A program made the translations under genes and the position numbers. 64,000 bases of DNA from Oscillospiraceae bacterium (GTDB lineage: Bacteria > Bacillota > Clostridia > Oscillospirales > Acutalibacteraceae): the NCBI GenBank assembly GCA_022508805.1, contig JAFLUM010000007.1, positions 1 to 64,000 on the forward strand. The letters are read 5' to 3'. Position 1 is the first letter of the stretch, and every line of letters begins with the position of its first letter. This document shows positions 21,188-30,129 of the stretch, piece after piece. The notes beneath the pieces were generated by a model. The model was not told the DNA's origin, searched no databases, and was given only the letters and a program-made list of their open reading frames with translations.

Positions 21188-22806
21188 AACTGCATATACA
21201 CGAAATCGGACGCATTATATCCTGAGCCGTAAATGCCGAATACCACAAGTATCATTATGCCGACAAATATTACAAGCCATCTTAAAATGAAAGGCTTTTC
21301 ATCAAGCATCTCTCGGACCGTTGTTTTGTCATGACGTTCCTGAATAACGCTGATTATGAATATTAACACTGCTCCTGCAAGAACAAGCAAATAGTCCTTT
21401 TTGCCGAGCCCCAGCTCACTTATCTGTGCCCAGCCTGCGGAAAGGCTTTGGTTTGTAAAAAACAGCACAAAGGTATGCATTGCCTGCTTAAAGGACGGAG
21501 CAACGTCAAACACATAGCCCACAAGGACGACTAAAAATGTTCTTATGATCTGAAAAACAGTATAAGGTACAGTCTTTGGGTCAATGCGCAATTTGTTATG
21601 ACACCATTCAAATACGGGCTTCAAAAGGACAGACAGCATTATAATGCCGCCGTTCCAAACGCCAAAGCCTACATATTTCCAGTTTGCACCGTGCCATATA
21701 CCCACAATGAAGAACACGATAAACGATGCAACGCCTGTAGGCAGAACCTTTGCGATATGTGTGCCTGCTGCCGTTGAACCGAATTTTGAGTTTTTGATTT
21801 TTTTACTTGTATTGATAAACAGTGAGGACATTGCAAGCGGATAGAACAAATAGTTCTTGAACCAGTTGCCGAGGGAAATATGCCATCTGCGCCAGTATTC
21901 ATTGATATCCTTTGAAAAATACGGGCGTTTGAAGTTTTCCATCATATCTATGCCGAATATCTGTGCGACGCCTCTTGCAATATCAATGCCTCCTGAGAAA
22001 TCAGCATAAAGCTGAAGGGCATAAAGCAAAATTGTAAATGTAAGTGCCGTTCCGCCGTAGCTGTTATAATCCGCTGTGACGGTATTGATCGCAATTACCG
22101 CACGGTCGGCAATAAACATTTTCTTTATAAGTCCCCATAAAATAAGCTCCGCACCGTGCTTAAAGCGTGTAAAATCAAAGCTGTGAGGCTCGTACAGCTG
22201 ATGTGCAAGAGAATCGTAAATGCCTATAGGACCCTGTACAATTTGCGGGAAAAACGATACAAACAGCGCAAGCTTAAAAGGATTCCGCTGTGCAGGCGTT
22301 TTTCCCCTGTAAACATCTACAATGTATCCCATTGACTGGAAGGTATAGAATGAGATGCCGAGAGGCAGTAATAAATGCAAAGTCGGTGCTGAAAAGCCAA
22401 TGCCAAAGGCTCCGAAAATGTCATTAAGACTGCCTGCAAAAAAGTTATAATATTTCAAAAAGGCAAGAAGTCCGAAATTGAGCACAAGTGCCGATGACAT
22501 AACAAGCCTTTTTCTTGTTTTAATTTTCTCTTTGTATTCTTTCTTTTGTTCCCTGCTCCATTCTGCTTTATGCAGCTTAATATTCTCCTTTGAACGTACA
22601 GAAATTTTTTCTACCCATAAAGCAATAAGATATGTACTTAGCGTTGTAAACAGTATAAAAACTACATATTTATATCCCGCAAAAAGATAAAATATATAAC
22701 TTGCCGCAAGCAACACTGTCCACTTTTGTCTTTTAATTGGGAACAGAAAGTATACAAGCATTGTCGCAGTGACAAAAATCAAAAAGTTTAATGATGTATA
22801 ACTCAC
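21184..22806 (-). CDS. MBOAT family O-acyltransferase (DltB/AlgI-like)
   Basis: LPLGISFYTFQSMGYIVDVYRGK, FWRRWHISLGNWF-like (EYWRRWHISLGNWFKNYLFYPL), FFIVGIWHGANWKYVGFGVWNG. Confidence 0.95.
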   Translation of the reverse strand: MSYTSLNFLIFVTATMLVYFLFPIKRQKWTVLLAASYIFYLFAGYKYVVFILFTTLSTYLIALWVEKISVRSKENIKLHKAEWSREQKKEYKEKIKTRKRLVMSSALVLNFGLLAFLKYYNFFAGSLNDIFGAFGIGFSAPTLHLLLPLGISFYTFQSMGYIVDVYRGKTPAQRNPFKLALFVSFFPQIVQGPIGIYDSLAHQLYEPHSFDFTRFKHGAELILWGLIKKMFIADRAVIAINTVTADYNSYGGTALTFTILLYALQLYADFSGGIDIARGVAQIFGIDMMENFKRPYFSKDINEYWRRWHISLGNWFKNYLFYPLAMSSLFINTSKKIKNSKFGSTAAGTHIAKVLPTGVASFIVFFIVGIWHGANWKYVGFGVWNGGIIMLSVLLKPVFEWCHNKLRIDPKTVPYTVFQIIRTFLVVLVGYVFDVAPSFKQAMHTFVLFFTNQSLSAGWAQISELGLGKKDYLLVLAGAVLIFIISVIQERHDKTTVREMLDEKPFILRWLVIFVGIMILVVFGIYGSGYNASDFVYMQF

Positions 22807-22828
22807 AAAATCCCCTCCCCAGTTAAAA

Positions 22829-24004
22829 CTAAGGCGTATTAAATCGGTCAGTATAAATGAGATCGCGAAGGATTTCTAAACCTTCTGCTTTTGAATAAAG
22901 TGAAATAGCAGGTAATTCACGGCTTAAAAACACTGCCATGCCTTCCATTGCGGAATACGCCCCCGTGCGGCAGAATACAAGAGTATCTCCGATTTTAAGC
23001 GAATCAAATTCGGCATTTTTCGCAAGAATGTCCGCAGTTGTGCACAGGCTTCCGCATAATGTCCACTTTTCTGTACCGATCCCCGTATTTTTATTATCTT
23101 TTATATGAATGATCTTGGGTATCTGCATACCCTGAATTTGCCCGTCATATTTAAGCTGGTTAAGCCCTCCGTCGAGGATGGCATAGTTGATCTCGCAGTT
23201 GGTTTTAACGTCCATCACCCTTGTAAGATAATAGCCGCAGGGTGCCGCAAAGAACCTGCCCATTTCAACAGTCAGTTCAAATTTTTCTGCAACCTCCCTG
23301 ATTTTTTCGGAAACCGCCAAAAGACGTTCCCGTTCAAGCTCATCGGCATTATCCGCAAAATAGTCGACAGCAAGTCCCGTGCCGTATTCAATGCGCCTTG
23401 CCTCAAAGCCCGTCTCATTTTTAAGCCTGTCCGCAAAATCGGAAATATAATCGAGCTCTTTTTCGATAACGGCGGGTTTGCGCTTTTGTGTGCCCGTAAA
23501 ATAATGCAGACCTACAAATTCAATGCCTTTATACTCTTTTCTACGGTTTATGAGGTCAATTACATCCTTCTCATCCATACCGAACTGACTGCCGCCTGTT
23601 ACTCTGACAAGTACGGGAACGGTTATTCCTCTTTTCAATGCGCTGTTATTTATAAGCTCTGCATGAAGATAGCTTTCGGCAGTGAACGTTCCTACATTAT
23701 CATCCATAGCGCGCTCAACATCTTCAGCAGTCTTATTTACGCCTGAAAAAATGATTTTTGATGTATCAACACCTGTTTTTTCACAAATTGTAAGCTCTCC
23801 GGGACTGCAGACCTCAATTTTATCAAAAATATCCGGAAGCCTTTTTAATAAAAAGGAATTTGCTTTTATAGAAAAACAAATTCCCACTTTGCTTCCAAAA
23901 CTTTCTTTTACAAGCTCTGCACGTTTTGTAAACTCATCCGTATCAAAAATATACGACGGAGTTTTTACCTCTGAGAGAAGCTTTCTCAAAAGTTCTGTGT
24001 TCAT
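22829..24004 (-). CDS. Group III PLP-dependent decarboxylase (diaminopimelate/ornithine decarboxylase fold)
   Basis: MNTELLRKLLSEVKTPSYIFDTDEF; PLP Lys block FSIKANS; VELGRFF-like VEMGRFFAAPCGYYLTRVMDVK; CGSLCTTADILAKN; GAYSAMEG. Start moved from 24058 to ATG 24004. Confidence 0.85.
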   Translation of the reverse strand: MNTELLRKLLSEVKTPSYIFDTDEFTKRAELVKESFGSKVGICFSIKANSFLLKRLPDIFDKIEVCSPGELTICEKTGVDTSKIIFSGVNKTAEDVERAMDDNVGTFTAESYLHAELINNSALKRGITVPVLVRVTGGSQFGMDEKDVIDLINRRKEYKGIEFVGLHYFTGTQKRKPAVIEKELDYISDFADRLKNETGFEARRIEYGTGLAVDYFADNADELERERLLAVSEKIREVAEKFELTVEMGRFFAAPCGYYLTRVMDVKTNCEINYAILDGGLNQLKYDGQIQGMQIPKIIHIKDNKNTGIGTEKWTLCGSLCTTADILAKNAEFDSLKIGDTLVFCRTGAYSAMEGMAVFLSRELPAISLYSKAEGLEILRDLIYTDRFNTP

Positions 24005-24017
24005 ATAAAAGCCTCGA

Positions 24018-24245
24018 TTATTCGTCCTGAAGCTGTTCAATAAGATCCAGCATAGCATTTACGGAATTAAAGTTTTCAGGTACAAGATTGTTCGGTTTAA
24101 TTTCTATATCAAAGGCATCGTTAAGCTCACCAACAAGCGCAACAATGTCAAATGAATCAAGCACTCCGTCTGTAATAAGTGCGGTTTCATTTTCAAAATC
24201 CACATCAGGTCTTAATTCGTTTAAAATTTCCATTAATTCGTCCAT
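24018..24245 (-). CDS. Acyl/peptidyl carrier protein
   Basis: 75 aa; phosphopantetheine site motif GVLDSFDIVALV. Confidence 0.9.
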   Translation of the reverse strand: MDELMEILNELRPDVDFENETALITDGVLDSFDIVALVGELNDAFDIEIKPNNLVPENFNSVNAMLDLIEQLQDE

Positions 24246-24321
24246 ATTAAATTCTCCTTTTACTTTAATGTTTTATTTTTTTTACATTTTTTACGAAAGC
24301 ATCATAAAAAATGCTAAACAA

Positions 24322-25827
24322 CTATTTAAAATATGCTTTTAATGCCTGCATATCCTTTTTACCGTTTGGCAAAGTGGGAAGTTGTTCGAGCTGCACCAGT
24401 TTTCTCGGCGACATAAAGCCCGGAAGCACTTCTCTGAAATGCAAAACGATTTCTTTTGATGAAGCGCTGCCTGTGTAAAACAGATACAAATGCTCCTTTT
24501 CCTTATTATATAAAGCGCAGCAGTCAAAAACACCTTCGACCTGCTTTGCGGTTTCTTCAATTTCATCAAGCTCGATTCGGTGACCCATATGCTTTATCTG
24601 ACGGTCTTTTCTGCCGTGAAATTCCAGCAGTCCGTCCTTGTTATAGCTTCCCAAATCGCCTGTTTTATAGATAAGCTCACGGTAGTTTTTATTAAGCGGA
24701 TTTTGTATGAATGTCTCGGCAGTTTTTTCGGGATTACCGTAATATCCGAGAGCCAAAATCGGACCGCTTACACAAATTTCACCGATCTCACCGTTTTTTA
24801 CGGTTGTGCCGTCCTCATTCAGAAGTGTGACCGTATAGTTATCATACGGCACACCGATGGGCAGCACGGTATCATCTGAAACTTCTTTGTCTACCACGTA
24901 ATAAGTACAAGATGCGGTAGCTTCAGTGGGACCGTACTGGTTTACATACATAACATCAGGTAAATTCTGTTGCCATACCTTCAGATATTTACAGGGCATC
25001 ACTGAACCTGAAAAGCATACTTTTTTAAGATACTCCGGCTTTATGACATCAAATGCACCCAGCTTTGCAGGCAGTTCAATTCCCGCAACGCTCCAACATA
25101 ATGCCGTAACCCTGTTTTTGTTAAGTGTTTCAAAAAGCTTTACAGGCATCGAAAATTCGTTTTTAGGAATTATAACCGTTGTCGCACCTGTTTTTATGGG
25201 AAGATAAATGTCACGCACTGCTGCAATATAGTCAAGGGGTGACTGACTTCCGAAAACATCGCTTTCCGTTACCTTAAGAACACTGCACACAGCATCAATA
25301 TAGCACATTAACGAATGGTGTGAGGTTATAACACCCTTGGGAACTCCTGTTGAACCTGATGTGAAAATCACATAAAGCGGTGAAAGCTCGTTAAGAGCAG
25401 CTGTGGCTTTACAAAGAAGCTCTTCATTACACGGAGTATTGATAATATCTTCCATTACAATTATTTTTCCGCTGAAATCAAGCTCTTTTGCAATTTCAAG
25501 ATGCTCTTTATCAACGATCATACAATCCGCTTTTATTACATCTAAAATCTGATTGAGCCTTGCCTGAGGCATTGAAGCATCCATCGGCGCATAAAAGCAG
25601 CCTGCTCTGACAATTCCGAGAAAACAGGCGGGAGTATATATATGACGTCCCGACATAACTATTACAGGACTGTTCGAAGCAAGAAATGCTGCGAGGTAAG
25701 AACCGATTGCTTTTGTTATATTGTTGAATTCAGCAAAGCTGATACTCTGCTCTGAATCAGTAAAAATAATCTTCTCGGGATACTGCCGAGCTGTGATATC
25801 CAACCAATTTAATACCGACGTTTTCAA
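24322..25827 (-). CDS. AMP-binding amino acid adenylation enzyme (DltA-like)
   Basis: YVIFTSGSTGVPKGVITSHHSL, YVNQYGPTEATASCTYY, YKTGDLGSYNKDGLLEFHGRKDRQIKHMGHRIELDEIE, PNGKKD; likely TTG start at 25827 after AAGGGGG, ORF track start 25845. Confidence 0.92.
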   Translation of the reverse strand: MKTSVLNWLDITARQYPEKIIFTDSEQSISFAEFNNITKAIGSYLAAFLASNSPVIVMSGRHIYTPACFLGIVRAGCFYAPMDASMPQARLNQILDVIKADCMIVDKEHLEIAKELDFSGKIIVMEDIINTPCNEELLCKATAALNELSPLYVIFTSGSTGVPKGVITSHHSLMCYIDAVCSVLKVTESDVFGSQSPLDYIAAVRDIYLPIKTGATTVIIPKNEFSMPVKLFETLNKNRVTALCWSVAGIELPAKLGAFDVIKPEYLKKVCFSGSVMPCKYLKVWQQNLPDVMYVNQYGPTEATASCTYYVVDKEVSDDTVLPIGVPYDNYTVTLLNEDGTTVKNGEIGEICVSGPILALGYYGNPEKTAETFIQNPLNKNYRELIYKTGDLGSYNKDGLLEFHGRKDRQIKHMGHRIELDEIEETAKQVEGVFDCCALYNKEKEHLYLFYTGSASSKEIVLHFREVLPGFMSPRKLVQLEQLPTLPNGKKDMQALKAYFK

Positions 25828-26042
25828 GATACAGCCCCCTTGCATTTTTTACAAACAAACTGCATAAACCGTGACGATCAATGATCAAGTTCGTCCGAAC
25901 TCCTACCGAGATCAACTGTGCTATCTATGACATTACAGTTTGCAAAATATATAATACTACTTTTTTATTGTTTGTCAACAGTATTTTTTTATTTTTTATA
26001 AAGTTTAAAAAAATCTTAAATAAGTTTTTTCGTCCGACATAC

Positions 26043-26080
26043 AAAAAGCCCTGAAGCAACGTGGCTTCAAGGCTTTTTCA
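26043..26080 (-). terminator. Terminator (copy of a recurring hairpin family)
   Basis: AAAAAGCCCTGAAGCaacgtGGCTTCAAGGCTTTTT. Confidence 0.8.
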
Positions 26081-26091
26081 TATACAAATCA

Positions 26092-26691
26092 TTATTCACT
26101 TCTTCTGCGCTTACAGTACAGGATCATGCAATACACTGCAGCTATCGTGAGAATCGCGGTACCGGCAGCTAAATAAGATGTTACGCCGATTCCGCCGCTT
26201 TCGGGAAGCTCATAGACGGGCGGTTCCCCCTTTAAAACGTTCCTTACGACGATGACCTTACCGCCTGAGCCCTCAGAATCAGAAGAATTTCTGGCACGGT
26301 TTATGTCGTTTACAGCGTAAAAGTCAGCATAACCTTCGGCAACATCTTTCTCAACAACAAAGTAGATGTATTCATCGGCGCCTGCCTCAGCAAGCAAATC
26401 CTTCAAGTTATATGACCAACCGTTTTCATCGTTCAATGTTATCGTCACGGAAAAGTCCGGATCGATCTCATATCCCTCAGGCAGGTCGGATGCACTCGGT
26501 ACGATTTTTATCTGCGAGGAGGAGCCGGATTCGGGCTCCGAGGTGTCGTCAGAATCAGTATCCTCTACCTCCTCGGTAGCGGCGACGGTCGTGTCCAAAT
26601 TTTCATCATCGGTGTAGGTTTCGGCGCTCGCGGTGACAGCTAAGGAAAGCAACAGAGTCACTGTAAGCAGTAGACCAAGTAATTTTTTCAT
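26092..26691 (-). CDS. Secreted surface protein with LPESGG-type sorting signal
   Basis: Signal peptide; C-term YELPESGGIGVTSYLAAGTAILTIAAVYCMILYCKRRRSE. Confidence 0.75.
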   Translation of the reverse strand: MKKLLGLLLTVTLLLSLAVTASAETYTDDENLDTTVAATEEVEDTDSDDTSEPESGSSSQIKIVPSASDLPEGYEIDPDFSVTITLNDENGWSYNLKDLLAEAGADEYIYFVVEKDVAEGYADFYAVNDINRARNSSDSEGSGGKVIVVRNVLKGEPPVYELPESGGIGVTSYLAAGTAILTIAAVYCMILYCKRRRSE

Positions 26692-26703
26692 ACTGCTTCC
26701 TCC

Positions 26704-27450
26704 TTATCGTAAGTTCAACGTGCCGGTTTCTTCATCTACTACAACGTTTCTGCCCCAGGCACTAAGGATAGCAGCCTCGGCATTGTTCTCCTGAACGGCA
26801 TCTACGTGAACTTCTATGCGAAATTGTGCACCGTTGTAGGCTGCCTTTTCTTTGCGGCAGGCACTGCTGATAGTCACTTTATCGGCAAACAATGGTGTCT
26901 CATCTCCGGAGTTTAAGAGACGGTTGTAATACAAAACAGTACGTTCCGATGTACTGGCATTTGTATCTATTATCCAAGCACTGTCAAGATTGGTAAGGTG
27001 CAAATCAATATACGACGAATCCAGATCTAATAGCTTCGCATTATCCGGATCTTTTGCGAATTTATCCGGATCGACCCAGTATTTATAAACGGAGACTCGG
27101 ACATACTGGTTGATTGATCCGCTGTTGCGGACATTTAATTCCTCTTGATAGGTTTTTCCTAAGGCAAGCTGCTCGCCTTTAGGAATCATATTGCTGAGAA
27201 GAACTCCGGGAATATTTGCATCCCATTTGCCGTCGTCGACGGAGCCGTAGTCACGCCAGGAAACTCTTTCGCCGTTTTCCAGCAGGGAGACGCCGATATC
27301 AAACATTTGTACCCGGGAGTTATATGTCTCGAAGATATACATCGCCGCACTGGCCGCACCGATAGTGGCACACAGTATCAGCACTACCACCATAATGAAT
27401 GCTGCAAGGTTTGTTCTCGGAGAAAGAAGAATATTTTTCAGTTTTTTCAT
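26704..27450 (-). CDS. TasA/CalY-like secreted protein (probable SipW-type substrate)
   Basis: MKKLKNILLSPRTNLAAFIMVVVLILCATIGAASAAMYIFETYNSRVQMFDIGVSLLENGERV; ELNVRNSGSINQYVRVSVYKYW; ATG at 27450. Confidence 0.6.
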   Translation of the reverse strand: MKKLKNILLSPRTNLAAFIMVVVLILCATIGAASAAMYIFETYNSRVQMFDIGVSLLENGERVSWRDYGSVDDGKWDANIPGVLLSNMIPKGEQLALGKTYQEELNVRNSGSINQYVRVSVYKYWVDPDKFAKDPDNAKLLDLDSSYIDLHLTNLDSAWIIDTNASTSERTVLYYNRLLNSGDETPLFADKVTISSACRKEKAAYNGAQFRIEVHVDAVQENNAEAAILSAWGRNVVVDEETGTLNLR

Positions 27451-27454
27451 CTTT

Positions 27455-27961
27455 TTATTCTCCTTCCAGCGTCGAATTCCAATCGGCATAAGGGTTACCG
27501 TTCTCGTCATATGCTACCGGGGTGGTTTCGTAGATAACTACCACATTGAAGTGATCGCCTATATCCACATCAGCGGGAATGTCTTCAATTCTGACCCGCA
27601 GCTCAGTCGTATTCTCGCCGCCATTGAGGATCCTGTCGTAGTACCAATATCCGTCTTCACCCGCGGTCCAGTCATCGCCGGCATAACTCAGAGAATATTC
27701 GCTGCCCGAGAAAGCTCTGGCACGGACAAAGACCGGCTGACCGTCGGGATCGTTGGTGATTGTCACACGCTTAGTCCAATCAGAGAACTCCTCCTTAATG
27801 TCCTGACCGCCGCCTGTGATAACATAGCCGCCACCCAGATGGAGAGTATATCCGCCTGATGCTTCGGCATAGGTGGTGAAGTAGGCAAGTGCACTGTTTA
27901 TGGAGGTTGCAAAGATCAGTGCGATCGACAAAACAAACAGAAAAATACTTTTCTTTTTCAT
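27455..27961 (-). CDS. Small TasA-like fibre subunit candidate (168 aa) with SipW-type signal peptide
   Basis: SINSALAYFTTYAEASGGYTLHLGGG at the signal peptide junction; VTITNDPDGQPVFVRARAF...YWYYDRILNGGENTTELRV. Confidence 0.65.
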   Translation of the reverse strand: MKKKSIFLFVLSIALIFATSINSALAYFTTYAEASGGYTLHLGGGYVITGGGQDIKEEFSDWTKRVTITNDPDGQPVFVRARAFSGSEYSLSYAGDDWTAGEDGYWYYDRILNGGENTTELRVRIEDIPADVDIGDHFNVVVIYETTPVAYDENGNPYADWNSTLEGE

Positions 27962-27975
27962 CTTCGCTCCCTCCT

Positions 27976-28989
27976 TTACGAATTATGCGGATTCGGTGTC
28001 CACGTCCAACCGTCTGACGTATACTCAAAATGGTTGGTAATTCCGCCGCCACTGTTGATTTTATCGTTGGGTGCGTTGGTGAATTCGACGGAAACAATTT
28101 CATCTGCCGTAATCATAGTCGTTTGATTCTTTTCGCTTATCAATCTGTAGCAGACACCCTCATAGACCTCAGTGACTGTGACCTGTGCACCTACAGGAAT
28201 GTTATCCACCGTCACTTTGTTTGTACCTGCTTGGTTGAATGTGATGGAAACAACATCGCTGTATACGATTTTACCGTCGAATACGGCTTCTATATCGAAA
28301 ACAAAGGTTGCCGGGGATCCACTAACAAATCCAATCAGATTCTTGACAATCTGCAATGAACCGAGCCTTGTTTGCTGTTCAGCTTTGAGAGTTATGGCGG
28401 TATCGTAAATCCAATCACCGCTAATACCTTCTCTTCCGGGAAGGGACAGCAGGATCGGAGCGAAACGGTAGGTATGGGAAGAAGTTGAAGCGATTGTGCT
28501 TATGATCTTATTCCCGTCCTTATCTTTACCTTCGGAAACATAGTTCTCTACACCTGCTCCGTGAACAAGAACCAAATACAAGCCTGTACTCAAATTTTTA
28601 ACAGGAGTTTCGATTGAGACACCGCTAATGGCGGGACTGTCGTTAGCCAAAGCACGGTCAGCTGCCTTTTGAGCCAAATCAGTCCATCCGCTGTTGTCTT
28701 GAATGCCGTTCAAAACAAGACCGCTGTAAGCAGGGTAGGGATCACTGTAAGCATAACTGTCATAGGAACTGTCAGCTACTGCATCGGCAACTTTATAGAA
28801 ATCTGCCACCAAATCTGCTTCCTCTATATCAGCATACTCTGACTTACCGCTGAGATTGACAGTTAAGGTGCACGAACGACCTACATCGACTGCATTGGCA
28901 GTGACAGATACCGCTGCGACCATCAGTGCAAATACCGTCAGCAACGCGGTCAGGCGCTTATATATATGTTTCATAGGCACATCCTCCAT
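27976..28989 (-). CDS. Pilus-locus surface protein with DUF5979/Cna-B-like domain, paralogous to N-terminus of the 37076..38881 protein
   Basis: Signal peptide; NLSTGLYLVLVHGAG; TYRFAPILLSLPGREGISGDWIYDTAITLK; VDNIPVGAQVTVTEVYEG. Confidence 0.7.
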   Translation of the reverse strand: MEDVPMKHIYKRLTALLTVFALMVAAVSVTANAVDVGRSCTLTVNLSGKSEYADIEEADLVADFYKVADAVADSSYDSYAYSDPYPAYSGLVLNGIQDNSGWTDLAQKAADRALANDSPAISGVSIETPVKNLSTGLYLVLVHGAGVENYVSEGKDKDGNKIISTIASTSSHTYRFAPILLSLPGREGISGDWIYDTAITLKAEQQTRLGSLQIVKNLIGFVSGSPATFVFDIEAVFDGKIVYSDVVSITFNQAGTNKVTVDNIPVGAQVTVTEVYEGVCYRLISEKNQTTMITADEIVSVEFTNAPNDKINSGGGITNHFEYTSDGWTWTPNPHNS

Positions 28990-29002
28990 TCATGTAAAGG
29001 GC

Positions 29003-29998
29003 CTAAGATTTCTTTAAATCGTCCAAAATTTCGTCATAAGACATTTTGGGTTTACGCTTGCGGCTGGCAATCAGCAGGATAACCAGCAGGATAAACAGCA
29101 GCGGGATGCCGACGCCGAACATAGCGTAAAAAGTTGGCAGCTTATTGGCCTCGGCCACCACTTTGATGTCACCGTCGGACAAATTTTCAATTCTCACGCC
29201 GCGCACCAGCATACGGTGAGTGTTAACTCCGTAGGGAGTGCAGGTGATAAGAGTACAGTAGTCTGCCCCCTCCTCGATCTCCAGATCGTCCACCTCATAG
29301 GGGAAAACGATGCGGATCTGATCGACCATATAGGTGACGGTCTGGTCAAAAACCGTGATGGTAAAAACATCACCCTCGCGCATACGGTCCAAATCTGTAA
29401 ACAGACGGGCGGACGGCAGACCACGGTGACCGGAAAGAGCAGCGTGGGTACTCTCGCCGCCGATCGGCAGTGAGCTCCCCTCCAAATGACCGACCGCCGA
29501 CTGAAGAACGGACTCCGCAGTCGTGTGGTAGATCGGCAAATTCACGCTGATAGCGGGGATCTGTATGTAGCCCATTATACCGGTGCCGGTGATGTCCAAA
29601 ATACTTCTGTACTCTGCCATCTCCGCATCGGACAGGGTATGGCTGGTTCCTACTTTAGCAAGGCGCTCATTGTAGGCTCTTGCAGCCTCCAACATCAGCG
29701 CACGCTCCTTGACCGTCAAATCCTCCACAGCTTCTGTGTAGCTTGCGATCGCCTGTGTGGCGTGCATACTGTTCCACCAATTACTGAAGGTGGGATACAG
29801 CAGGATGCCCGTGCCTACCAAAACCAAAGCAAACAGCAGCAAGGTTGAAAAAAGCCCTCCGTGCTTTTTCTTTTTTGGCTTTTTTACGGGTTCTTCTATC
29901 TGCGAACGTGTTTCCTCTGCTTCTGAATATTTTTCCTCATTCATAGGTTGCTCCATGTGAGAAATCGTTGATTCTTTTTGCCAGCGTTTGCCAGACAA
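29003..29998 (-). CDS. Class C (pilus) sortase
   Basis: Two TM segments; IMGYIQIPAISVNLPIYHTT, HAALSGHRGLPSARLFTDLDRM, CTLITCTPYGVNTHRMLVRG. Confidence 0.95.
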   Translation of the reverse strand: MSGKRWQKESTISHMEQPMNEEKYSEAEETRSQIEEPVKKPKKKKHGGLFSTLLLFALVLVGTGILLYPTFSNWWNSMHATQAIASYTEAVEDLTVKERALMLEAARAYNERLAKVGTSHTLSDAEMAEYRSILDITGTGIMGYIQIPAISVNLPIYHTTAESVLQSAVGHLEGSSLPIGGESTHAALSGHRGLPSARLFTDLDRMREGDVFTITVFDQTVTYMVDQIRIVFPYEVDDLEIEEGADYCTLITCTPYGVNTHRMLVRGVRIENLSDGDIKVVAEANKLPTFYAMFGVGIPLLFILLVILLIASRKRKPKMSYDEILDDLKKS

Positions 29999-30129
29999 AA
30001 GCTTTTGTCTGTTGCTCGCCGCACACCACGGGAAGGTGCTGACTTGTGCGGCAACTCCGGAGACGGAAGAAATGCCCGTCCCCGGAGGAAATTTAATTTT
30101 GCAGGAAAAATCCTATGTATTTATTAGGA

